Source: an uncultured Lachnospiraceae bacterium (GTDB taxonomy: Bacteria > Bacillota > Clostridia > Lachnospirales > Lachnospiraceae). From it: a DNA stretch of 6,358 bases. Below the pieces are notes generated by a model that had not been told where the DNA came from, ran no database searches, and saw only the letters and a list, made by a program, of their open reading frames with translations. A program made the position numbers and the translations under genes. This document shows positions 1-5,936 of this stretch, one piece after another. The stretch covers positions 1-6,358 of the forward strand of contig CATZPU010000073.1 in the NCBI GenBank assembly GCA_958422845.1, in the 5' to 3' direction. The first letter of the stretch is position 1. Each line of letters begins with the position of its first letter.

Positions 1-243
1 GGCAAATGTAATTGGGGTATCGCTACCCAGCGCCCGGAGCTCGTAAAAAGGCTGAATCCGGAGATCGGCAGTGAACGCCTCATAAATCTGATGACTGCAT
101 GGCGGCATGAGATAAAAGAACTGATGGGCGGCATGGGCATCAATTCCATTGAAGCTCTGCGCGGCAACCGTCTGATGCTGCGTGGGATCGGACTTACAGA
201 AAAAGAACTGGAAATACTCGGCATCTCTCATGCCGGAGAATAA
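1..243 (+). CDS. gltB: Glutamate synthase, FMN-binding catalytic subunit (3' end only)
   Basis: Only the last 80 codons are present; the gene enters from the left edge in frame 1 and stops at TAA 241-243. The visible protein begins GKCNWGIATQRPEL and later has HEIKELMGGMGINSIEAL and LTEKELEILGI. This matches the C-terminal end of the FMN-binding (synthase) domain of glutamate synthase-like proteins, where the enzyme adds ammonia from glutamine to 2-oxoglutarate to form glutamate. In the classical enzyme this region reads C-P-V-G-I-A-T-Q, and its Cys is one of the ligands of the 3Fe-4S cluster; the Cys at visible residue 3 probably plays that role. The following gene encodes the GXGXG domain, which in large GltB proteins is the C-terminal domain, so the enzyme is split into separate polypeptides as in archaea and many Clostridia. 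An amidotransferase subunit is expected upstream. The family is fairly sure; the exact symbol is by analogy. Confidence 0.85.
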   Translation, partial: GKCNWGIATQRPELVKRLNPEIGSERLINLMTAWRHEIKELMGGMGINSIEALRGNRLMLRGIGLTEKELEILGISHAGE

Positions 244-280
244 AAATGCAGCCCTTTTGTAAAAAAAAGTGAACACTTTC

Positions 281-286
281 AAGGAG
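281..286 (+). promoter_or_regulatory. Ribosome binding site of the GXGXG subunit (decides the start)
   Basis: AAGGAG lies 12 nt before ATG 299. An in-frame GTG at 269 lies upstream of this site and has no comparable purine-rich sequence at a usable distance, only an A-run. The ATG at 299 also begins the recognisable protein (MKIINAVNLDHRAVND), so it is preferred. The spacing is slightly long. Confidence 0.6.
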
Positions 287-298
287 ATATGGTACAAT

Positions 299-1021
299 AT
301 GAAAATCATCAACGCTGTAAATTTAGATCATAGAGCTGTAAATGATTCAATCCGAAAGGCAGGCAAAGACTGTATCCTAAAAGGATGCTGCGGACAGCGT
401 TTTATCGCTTCCGGTATGTCCGATGTCAATCTTACGATTGACGGAATACCGGGAAATGCTCTGGGCGCATATCTAAACAACGCGCAGATCACGGTAAATG
501 CAAACGCGCAGGATGCCGTAGGTGACACGATGAATGAGGGAAAGATCCTGATCCGCGGAAATATAGGAGACGCTGCCGGATACGCTATGCGAGGCGGAAA
601 AATATACGTACAGGGCAATGCCGGATATCGTGCCGGAATCCATATGAAGGCCTACAAAGAAAAAGTCCCTGTCATGATCATCGGCGGATGCGCCGGAAGC
701 TTTCTTGGAGAGTATCAGGCAGGCGGTATCATTATCGTCCTTGGACTGCATCAGAGCGAAAAGCGCATCGTAGGCAATTTTCCCTGTACCGGAATGCATG
801 GCGGAAAAATGTTCCTGCGCGGTACCTGTACGGACATCCGCTTTCCGGCACAAGTGACGGCACGCTGCGCTTCTTTCGAGGATCTGACAGAAATCAGAGG
901 ATATCTTTCTGAATACTGCGCAGATTTCGGATATTCTCTGGAGGAAATCTTATCCGGACCTTTTACAGTGATTACTCCGGACAGCAAAAATCCATACCGA
1001 CAAATGTACGTAACAAACTAA
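299..1021 (+). CDS. Glutamate synthase GXGXG-domain subunit (GltB3-type)
   Basis: This 240-residue protein is a stand-alone version of the C-terminal GXGXG domain of glutamate synthase, which folds as a right-handed beta-helix and has a structural role in the large enzyme, packing against the catalytic domains. Repeating turns of about 20 residues with glycine pairs are visible: IDGIPGNALGAYL (48-60), DAVGDTMNEGKI (72-83), GNIGDAAGYAMRGGKIYV (87-104), GNAGYRAGIHM (106-116), GGCAGSFLGEY (129-139) and GMHGGKMFLRG (165-175). A short helical tail of about 50 residues follows and ends NPYRQMYVTN. There is no catalytic nucleophile or signal peptide; it is expected to be cytosolic and to assemble with the synthase subunit encoded just upstream (55 nt gap). 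Its stop is followed in frame by a second TAA, and glutamine synthetase begins 22 nt later. Similar domains occur in formylmethanofuran dehydrogenase subunit C, but the neighbours favour glutamate synthase. The start is chosen at ATG 299. Confidence 0.88.
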   Translation: MKIINAVNLDHRAVNDSIRKAGKDCILKGCCGQRFIASGMSDVNLTIDGIPGNALGAYLNNAQITVNANAQDAVGDTMNEGKILIRGNIGDAAGYAMRGGKIYVQGNAGYRAGIHMKAYKEKVPVMIIGGCAGSFLGEYQAGGIIIVLGLHQSEKRIVGNFPCTGMHGGKMFLRGTCTDIRFPAQVTARCASFEDLTEIRGYLSEYCADFGYSLEEILSGPFTVITPDSKNPYRQMYVTN

Positions 1022-1043
1022 TAAATAGAAAGCAGGTAAGTTT

Positions 1044-2255
1044 ATGAAGTATTCCAAAGAAGAGGTCATACAGTATGTACAGGAGGAGGATGTGAAATTC
1101 ATCCGTCTCGCTTTTTGCGACGTATTCGGAAAGCAGAAAAATATATCCATCATGCCGCCGGAGCTGCCGCGGGCTTTTGAATATGGGATCGCCATCGATG
1201 CGTCTGCCATCACCGGTTTTGGGGACGAGAACCATTCTGATCTCTTCCTCCATCCGGAAGCAGATACGCTCATGCCGCTTCCATGGAGACCGGAGCACGG
1301 CAGCGTAGTAAGGATGTTCTGCGATATCACTTATCCGGACGGAAAGCCATTTGAATGCGATACCAGATCTATCTTAAAGAAAGCGATCTGCGAAGCAGAG
1401 CAATCTGGACACTTCTTTTTCTTTGGTGCAGAGCAGGAGTTTTATCTGTTTCATCTGGATGATGAGGGAAATCCGACAAAGAAACCGTATGATAACGCAG
1501 CCTATATGGACATAGCACCGGAAGACAGAGGCGAAAACATCCGCCGGGAGGTGTGCCTGACGCTGGAGCAGATGGGGATCCAGCCGGAGAGTTCTCACCA
1601 TGAAGAAGGTCCCGGTCAAAACGAGATCGATTTTCGTTACTCAGATCCCTTAACCGCTGCAGACAATGCAATGACTTTCCAGACGGTAGTAAAAACGATC
1701 GCAAGACAAAATGGTCTTTTCGCTGATTTTAGCCCCAAGCCTCTGAAAAACGAACCTGGAAACGGGTTCCATATTAATATGTCCGTCAAGTCCTCCGAGC
1801 CGGCCGACCATATGGATCACATGATTGCAGGTATTCTGGATAAGATTTCGGATATGACTGTTTTCCTTAACCCGACAAAAGCTTCCTACAAACGCTTTGG
1901 TCAGAGGAAGGCGCCAAAATATATTTCATGGTCCAGCGAAAATCGTTCGCAGCTCGTTCGTGTTCCTTCTGCAGTCGGGGAATACCGCCGCATGGAGCTG
2001 CGTTCTCCCGATCCTGCCGCAAATACTTATCTGGCTTTCGCCCTGATGATCTACGCAGCGCTTGAAGGAATCCAGAATAAGACAGAGCCGCCCGCGCCTG
2101 CTGATATCAATCTTTTTAAAGCGGACGAGGAGACTCTTTCAAATTTCAAACAGCTTCCGAAGGATTTTAAGTCTGCCTGTGCCATTGCCGCAGACAGTGA
2201 TTTTATCAAAAAGTATATCCCAAATGCTATCTTAGACATCTACTGCAACCATTGA
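1044..2255 (+). CDS. glnA: Glutamine synthetase family protein, type I-like, divergent and short
   Basis: Expected to make glutamine from glutamate, ammonia and ATP in the cytosol, feeding the glutamate synthase encoded upstream. Visible motifs in order: beta-grasp N-terminus with DASAITGFG (52-60); GAEQEFYLF (128-136) with metal-binding Glu130 and Glu132; HHEEGPGQNEID (185-196) with Glu187 and Glu194; SPKPL (230-234); NGFHINMS (240-247) with His243; SYKRF (281-285); NRSQLVRVP (300-308) with substrate-binding Arg; RMELRSPDPAANTYLAFA (316-333) with Glu318 and Arg320. Several normal features are altered. The flap motif usually read as P-G-Y-E-A-P is G-Q-R-K-A-P (286-291), one residue shorter and with Lys in place of the Glu. 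Asp61 stands where the Bacillus enzyme has its feedback Arg62. The histidine motif is shorter than usual. The protein ends at 403 residues, about 40 short, and lacks the last C-terminal helix and the adenylylation Tyr motif. Activity on glutamate is likely but not certain; another gamma-glutamyl ligase activity is possible. A modest AGCAGG precedes ATG 1044. Confidence 0.85.
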   Translation: MKYSKEEVIQYVQEEDVKFIRLAFCDVFGKQKNISIMPPELPRAFEYGIAIDASAITGFGDENHSDLFLHPEADTLMPLPWRPEHGSVVRMFCDITYPDGKPFECDTRSILKKAICEAEQSGHFFFFGAEQEFYLFHLDDEGNPTKKPYDNAAYMDIAPEDRGENIRREVCLTLEQMGIQPESSHHEEGPGQNEIDFRYSDPLTAADNAMTFQTVVKTIARQNGLFADFSPKPLKNEPGNGFHINMSVKSSEPADHMDHMIAGILDKISDMTVFLNPTKASYKRFGQRKAPKYISWSSENRSQLVRVPSAVGEYRRMELRSPDPAANTYLAFALMIYAALEGIQNKTEPPAPADINLFKADEETLSNFKQLPKDFKSACAIAADSDFIKKYIPNAILDIYCNH

Positions 2256-2262
2256 TGCAGCC

Positions 2263-2270
2263 GGAGGAGG
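2263..2270 (+). promoter_or_regulatory. Strong ribosome binding site of the ANTAR regulator
   Basis: GGAGGAGG followed by GGCAAAA leads to ATG 2278. It lies in the 22-nt gap after the glutamine synthetase stop, and is a closer match to the anti-Shine-Dalgarno sequence than that of either gene before it, so the regulator is probably well translated from the shared message. Confidence 0.6.
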
Positions 2271-2277
2271 GGCAAAA

Positions 2278-2862
2278 ATGAGTCTAAAAGAACGTGTTTA
2301 CAGCATACTCATCGTATCAGCAGCCGATAGTTTCACCTCTGCATTTACTGATCTGCTGCCTGAAATACGATACTTTCCCGTCTATACTACCGCAAGTATC
2401 AGCGCAGCCAGACGTGTGCTCACAGAAAAAACGTTTGATTTCGTAATCATTAACGCTCCGCTGCCTGATGATATCGGTACTCGCTTCGCAATCGATATCT
2501 GCAGCTCCAGACAGATCTCCGTACTGCTTTTGGTAAAGAATGACATACACGATGCTGTTCGGGAAAAAGTCGTCCCATACGGCGTATTCACACTGTCAAA
2601 GCCTGTTTCAAAACCGCTCATGCTTCAGGCGCTTAAATGGATGGAAAGCTCCAGAGAGCGCTTGCGGCAATTTGAGAAAAAATCCTTGTCCATCGAGGAA
2701 AAAATGGCTGAGATACGTCTGGTCAATAAAGCAAAATGGATCTTGATCAGCGAGCTGACCATGAGCGAACCGGAAGCGCACCGTTACATAGAAAAACAGG
2801 CAATGGATCGCTGTACTGCCAGACGATCCATTGCCGAGGAAATTATTAAGACCTATACTTGA
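2278..2862 (+). CDS. ANTAR-domain response regulator with degenerate receiver (NitR-like antiterminator)
   Basis: A 194-residue cytosolic regulator. Residues about 8-125 follow the receiver-domain pattern (beta-1 YSILIVSAAD, beta-3 FDFVIINAPLPDDIG, beta-5 FTLSKP with the conserved Lys108). The acidic pocket is missing (SAAD instead of a double Asp), the phospho-acceptor Asp is Asn59, and no clear Thr/Ser switch residue is seen in LLLVKND. It therefore looks like a pseudo-receiver. A charged linker (ESSRERLRQFEKKSLSIEEK, 123-142) leads to an ANTAR domain at about 140-193, with AEIRLVNKAKWILI, EPEAHRYIEKQAMD and RRSIAEEIIKTY. ANTAR domains bind paired RNA hairpins and prevent transcription termination. 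The gene follows a glutamine synthetase directly, matching the glnA-nitR arrangement described in solvent-producing Clostridium, where NitR is proposed to act on nitrogen genes by antitermination. The likely target is the leader of this operon, outside the window. Family call is firm; target and signal are inferred. Confidence 0.88.
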   Translation: MSLKERVYSILIVSAADSFTSAFTDLLPEIRYFPVYTTASISAARRVLTEKTFDFVIINAPLPDDIGTRFAIDICSSRQISVLLLVKNDIHDAVREKVVPYGVFTLSKPVSKPLMLQALKWMESSRERLRQFEKKSLSIEEKMAEIRLVNKAKWILISELTMSEPEAHRYIEKQAMDRCTARRSIAEEIIKTYT

Positions 2863-2890
2863 TTCGTATCTTGAATCAGATTTTTACGTT
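2860..2890 (+). terminator. Weak candidate terminator between convergent operons
   Basis: TGATTC (2860-2865) and GAATCA (2873-2878) form a perfect 6-bp stem with a 7-nt loop, starting at the stop codon of the regulator gene. Five T follow at 2881-2885, and four more at 2889-2892 run into the stop codon of the facing gene. Only two of six pairs are G-C, so the hairpin is weak. It is the only hairpin I see in the 28 nt between the two operons, and on the opposite strand it has no T-run. Confidence 0.3.
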
Positions 2891-4444
2891 TTACTGTACT
2901 CCCAGAAGTTCTGCCATCTTGTTATAGATATCCGTGTTGTCGTAGTACCCTTCAAACTGCTCCTGACCGTTTCCCTGTGCAAATACTGCTACCGGAAGAC
3001 CTGTATGAGCGTAAGAAGCGAAGTTGATACCGCTCTTGTTATTCAGGATATGTGTAACTGTTACAGAGAGCGGCTCGTAGCTTCCATACAGAAGATACTC
3101 CTCCTGACCGATCTCCTCCTCGCCTGTTCTTGACATCGTTGTCTCGTATGCAGCTTTCAGCTTATCGTACTCATACTGTGTCAGGACAAGGCTTCCTGTG
3201 TCCTCAGACTCCGGATGCATATCCTTGCTGTCCATCGTCGCCTCTGTCTCCACCTGATCTGCTGCCGGAGGAACGAGTCCGAACAGCTCTGTGATGTCAG
3301 CCATTACCGTATCAAAATCAGTTCCCTCTTCCTTGTATTTTGCTACGTATTCCTCATCAAATTTTGCGTAGGAAATTTTCTGGTTGCTTAAGTTTGTAAG
3401 GAAGGTATCGTAGTCCGTACCTGCAAATCCGATCGTCAGACCGCCTGTCTCATGGTCGCCTGTCACGAGGATCAGCGTCTCATCCGGATGCTCGTTGTAG
3501 AACTCAACCGCTTCTGCTACCGCATTGTCAAGCGCGATCGTATCGTTGACCGTAGAGCCGGCATCGTTTGCATGACATGCCCAGTCGATCTTGCCGCCCT
3601 CGACCATCATAAAGAAGCCTGTCTCATTGTCGAGTACCTCGATTCCTTTTTCCACGTAATCTGCCAGCGCCCATTCTTCTTCTGCACGGTCATTTTCATA
3701 GGACATGGAATCACTGTCTGCCAGAGTCTCGGAGATCACAATCACCTTGCCGTCCTGCGCCGTAAGAGCTTCTGCTTCTGCCTGCGTCCGAATCACCTTG
3801 TAGCCTGCCTCTTCTGCCAGCGTATAGCTGTCCGGCTGATCCTCTTCCTTACCTGTGGGCTGCAAAAGAGCGCCGCCTGCAAAATAGTCGAATCCGCTCT
3901 CGATCAGCTCGTTTGAGATCTCGTAATAGCTGTTTCTGCTTACCTGATGCGCATAAAATGCCGCGGGTGTCGCATGATTTAAGTTAACGGATGTGATTAC
4001 GCCGATCTTGTAACCAAGCTGTTCTTTTAACTTCTCTGCTATCGTCTCATACTCCACCGTGCCTGTCTCGTCTACGTTGATCGAGCCGCTGTACGTCTTG
4101 TGACCGGTAGAAATAGAAGTTGCCGTCGATGCCGAATCCGGACAGAACGACGTAGAATCAAAAGTAGTCGCAGAACCTGCTACCGGAAAGCCCATCATCG
4201 TAAGCGCTTTCGGACCGGAAAGGATATCGTACTGCGCTCCCTGCTCCATCGCGCCGAGATAGTCGGCTGTTGCCTGAATCTGCGGATAGCTCATTCCGTC
4301 TCCGATAAATAAGAATACATACTTCGGCGCTTTTGCATCTGCTTCCTCCGCGAATGCCGGCATAACCGGTACTGCTGCTCCTGCTGTCACTGCCGCTGCC
4401 AAAAGTCCTGCCGCTGCCTTTTTCATTGTATGTCTAATATTCAT
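2891..4444 (-). CDS. phoA: Secreted alkaline phosphatase (PhoA family)
   Basis: A 517-residue exported phosphomonoesterase that releases inorganic phosphate from organic phosphates. The N-terminus is a Sec signal peptide: KK at 8-9, a hydrophobic Ala-rich stretch, and a likely cut after PAFA (Ala32). No lipobox or LPXTG-type anchor is seen. Active-site elements follow the family in order: IGDGMS (47-52, metal Asp49), PDSASTATS (102-110, nucleophile Ser104), NHATPAAF (156-163, His157 and Thr159), VEGGKIDWACHANDAG (281-296, Glu282, Asp287, His291), VTGDHETGG (327-335, Asp330, His331) and SYAHTGLPVAVF (477-488, His480). His157 and Trp288 stand where E. coli has Asp153 and Lys328, as in several other bacterial enzymes. 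The gap between His331 and His480 is 149 residues against 42 in E. coli, so a large acidic insertion, probably a lid or crown, is present. The gene is last after phoU (57-nt gap) and so is probably co-expressed with phosphate uptake. An upstream in-frame GTG at 4498 is less likely than ATG 4444. Confidence 0.93.
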   Translation of the reverse strand: MNIRHTMKKAAAGLLAAAVTAGAAVPVMPAFAEEADAKAPKYVFLFIGDGMSYPQIQATADYLGAMEQGAQYDILSGPKALTMMGFPVAGSATTFDSTSFCPDSASTATSISTGHKTYSGSINVDETGTVEYETIAEKLKEQLGYKIGVITSVNLNHATPAAFYAHQVSRNSYYEISNELIESGFDYFAGGALLQPTGKEEDQPDSYTLAEEAGYKVIRTQAEAEALTAQDGKVIVISETLADSDSMSYENDRAEEEWALADYVEKGIEVLDNETGFFMMVEGGKIDWACHANDAGSTVNDTIALDNAVAEAVEFYNEHPDETLILVTGDHETGGLTIGFAGTDYDTFLTNLSNQKISYAKFDEEYVAKYKEEGTDFDTVMADITELFGLVPPAADQVETEATMDSKDMHPESEDTGSLVLTQYEYDKLKAAYETTMSRTGEEEIGQEEYLLYGSYEPLSVTVTHILNNKSGINFASYAHTGLPVAVFAQGNGQEQFEGYYDNTDIYNKMAELLGVQ

Positions 4445-4450
4445 AACTCT

Positions 4451-4456
4451 CTCCTT
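4451..4456 (-). promoter_or_regulatory. Ribosome binding site of the alkaline phosphatase (decides the start)
   Basis: On the minus strand AAAAAAGGAGAGAGTT precedes ATG 4444, with AAGGAG 6 nt from the start. This start gives a normal signal peptide (MNIRHTMKKAAAG). Starting at GTG 4498 would add 18 mostly charged residues before it and has no equally good site. Confidence 0.75.
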
Positions 4457-4501
4457 TTTTGCATATAAGTTGTCTGTATGTTTTTCCTGCTCTGTCACTT
4501 T

Positions 4502-5176
4502 CTATTCCAGACCGAACACATCGTATATCTCTTCGCCGTCTCTGTGTTTTCCTGTGAGCGAAAACTCCACCCACTCTGCGATATTCGTCGCATGATCGCC
4601 GATCCGCTCATAATATTTTGCTATCATCAGCAGATCAAGGATCTGGTCGGCAGAAAAGTGCATCTCATTCGCATTTAATGTCCGGCGTACCTCCAAAAAC
4701 ATCTCATCAAGCGCATCATCTCTTTCGATCGTCTCCTGCGCCAGAGTAAGATCGCGGTTTATATATGCTTCCACGCTTTTGTTTACCATCTGCATCGTAA
4801 ACTCTGCCATCTCCGCTATCTTTACACCCTTTACCGGAACGTCGATGCTGCCTGTCTTTAGGATCTCCGCAATGTCCGTCGCCTGATCCCCGATGCGCTC
4901 CATGTCTGTGACCATCTTAAGAGCCGCCGATATCCTTCGCAGGTCAGCCGCTACAGGCTGCTGCCGCAGAAGAAGCTGAATACAGGCCGCCTCCACCGAA
5001 TGTTCCTTTGTATCGATCTCCTTCTCCAGAGCGCTTATCTCCCTTACGTGAGAGTCGCGCATCTCATCTGAATCCAGCAGACGGCACGTTTTCATGATCG
5101 CTCTCTCACAGAGCTTTCCAAGCTCAAGCACTTCATTTTGAAGCTGCTCAAGCTGCTGCATATACCGCTCTCTCAT
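4502..5176 (-). CDS. phoU: PhoU phosphate-signalling regulator
   Basis: A 224-residue, all-helical cytosolic protein with the two tandem three-helix halves typical of PhoU. The paired metal-binding motifs are clear: TDMERIGDQATDIAE (90-104) in the first half and KYYERIGDHATNIAEW (187-202) in the second. The length is normal for the family. PhoU links the Pst transporter to the PhoR/PhoP-type two-component system and represses the phosphate-starvation response when phosphate is plentiful; it also restrains Pst transport. The gene starts 1 nt after the pstB stop, and its ribosome binding site is inside the end of pstB, so the two are translationally coupled. The start MRERYMQQLEQL fits the family N-terminus. 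There is no two-component gene in the window. Confidence 0.95.
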   Translation of the reverse strand: MRERYMQQLEQLQNEVLELGKLCERAIMKTCRLLDSDEMRDSHVREISALEKEIDTKEHSVEAACIQLLLRQQPVAADLRRISAALKMVTDMERIGDQATDIAEILKTGSIDVPVKGVKIAEMAEFTMQMVNKSVEAYINRDLTLAQETIERDDALDEMFLEVRRTLNANEMHFSADQILDLLMIAKYYERIGDHATNIAEWVEFSLTGKHRDGEEIYDVFGLE

Positions 5177-5177
5177 A

Positions 5178-5927
5178 TCATCCGAACCTCCCTGTAATAT
5201 ACTCTTCTGTTTTCTTGTTCTTAGGCATAGAAAACAGCGTCATCGTGTCATCGTACTCCACCACTTCTCCAAGCAGGAAAAATGCTGTTTTATCAGAAAT
5301 ACGCGCTGCCTGCTGCATATTGTGCGTCACCATGACGATCGTATATTTTGATTTGAGCTCCATTGCAAGGTCTTCGATCCTTGAAGTCGAGATGGGATCG
5401 AGCGCGGAGGTCGGCTCGTCCATCAAAAGCACTTCAGGCTCTACTGCCAGAGCGCGTGCAATGCACAGTCTCTGCTGCTGTCCGCCGGACATTCCCAGCG
5501 CGCTCTTTTTGAGACGGTCTTTTACCTCGTCCCAGATCGCAGCGTCGCGGAGCGCCTTCTCCACGATCGCATCGAGTCTTGCTTTTGACCGGATACCGTG
5601 TGTCCTCGGTCCGTATGCAATATTATCATAAATGCTCATCGGAAACGGATTCGGTTTCTGGAATACCATACCTACACGCTTTCTCAAATGGTTGACGTCC
5701 ATAGTTCCATAGATGTCCTCTCCGTCCAGAAGCAGCTCTCCCGTGATCTTACACCCCTCCACGAGATCGTTCATTCTGTTTAAGGATTTGAGCAGCGTCG
5801 ATTTGCCGCATCCGCTCGGTCCGATAAAAGCTGTGATCTTATTCGCCGGGATCTCCAGATCTATGTCCTTCAGCGCATGAAAATCACCATAATATAAATT
5901 CGTGTCTCTAATATCTATTTTTCCCAT
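5178..5927 (-). CDS. pstB: PstB, phosphate ABC transporter ATP-binding protein
   Basis: A 249-residue ATPase of the high-affinity phosphate importer PstSCAB, working as a dimer on the inner face of the membrane beneath PstC and PstA. All ABC signatures are intact: Walker [10 protein letters not shown] (36-44), Q-loop Gln90 in [17 protein letters not shown], signature GMSGGQQQR (145-153), Walker B VLLMDEP (166-172) with D-loop SALD, and H-loop His202 in MVTHNMQQA. The phrases [18 protein letters not shown] and DPTS-type [11 protein letters not shown] are typical of PstB and separate it from amino-acid ATPases. It begins 9 nt after the pstA stop, with a GAGGATAGGAC sequence before ATG 5927, and ends 1 nt before phoU. 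Length is normal and no defect is visible. Confidence 0.97.
   Translation of the reverse strand: MGKIDIRDTNLYYGDFHALKDIDLEIPANKITAFIGPSGCGKSTLLKSLNRMNDLVEGCKITGELLLDGEDIYGTMDVNHLRKRVGMVFQKPNPFPMSIYDNIAYGPRTHGIRSKARLDAIVEKALRDAAIWDEVKDRLKKSALGMSGGQQQRLCIARALAVEPEVLLMDEPTSALDPISTSRIEDLAMELKSKYTIVMVTHNMQQAARISDKTAFFLLGEVVEYDDTMTLFSMPKNKKTEEYITGRFG
5187..5193 (-). promoter_or_regulatory. phoU: Ribosome binding site of phoU inside pstB
   Basis: AGGGAGG on the minus strand lies within the last codons of pstB, 10 nt before the phoU ATG at 5176. Together with the 1-nt gap between the genes this supports translational coupling of PstB and PhoU. Confidence 0.6.
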
Positions 5928-5936
5928 GTCCTATCC

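Noticed and set aside
269..298. GTG start 10 codons upstream for the GXGXG subunit
   Set aside because: The AAGGAG site lies downstream of this GTG and fits ATG 299; the extra residues do not resemble the family N-terminus.
293..298. TACAAT resembling a -10 promoter box directly before ATG 299
   Set aside because: No -35 box at 16-18 nt, and a start there would leave almost no leader; it is more simply the spacer after the ribosome binding site.
473..853. 126-codon open frame antisense to the GXGXG subunit
   Set aside because: The plus strand carries clear GXGXG repeats; the antisense product resembles no family I know.
3452..3916. 154-codon open frame antisense to the alkaline phosphatase
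   Set aside because: The opposite frame encodes intact catalytic motifs; the antisense product is Cys/His/Arg-rich without recognisable domain and has no convincing ribosome binding site.
4445..4498. GTG start giving an 18-residue longer alkaline phosphatase
   Set aside because: It would put a charged stretch before the signal peptide, and the strong AAGGAG is placed for ATG 4444.
4492..4498. CTGTCAC, like one half of an enteric Pho box
   Set aside because: It is a single copy, on the plus strand, in a likely Gram-positive genome with a different PhoP site; no direct repeat at 11-nt spacing is present.
5215..5631. 138-codon open frame antisense to pstB
   Set aside because: It is a Ser-rich mirror of the conserved ATPase signatures with no domain of its own; a shadow of pstB.
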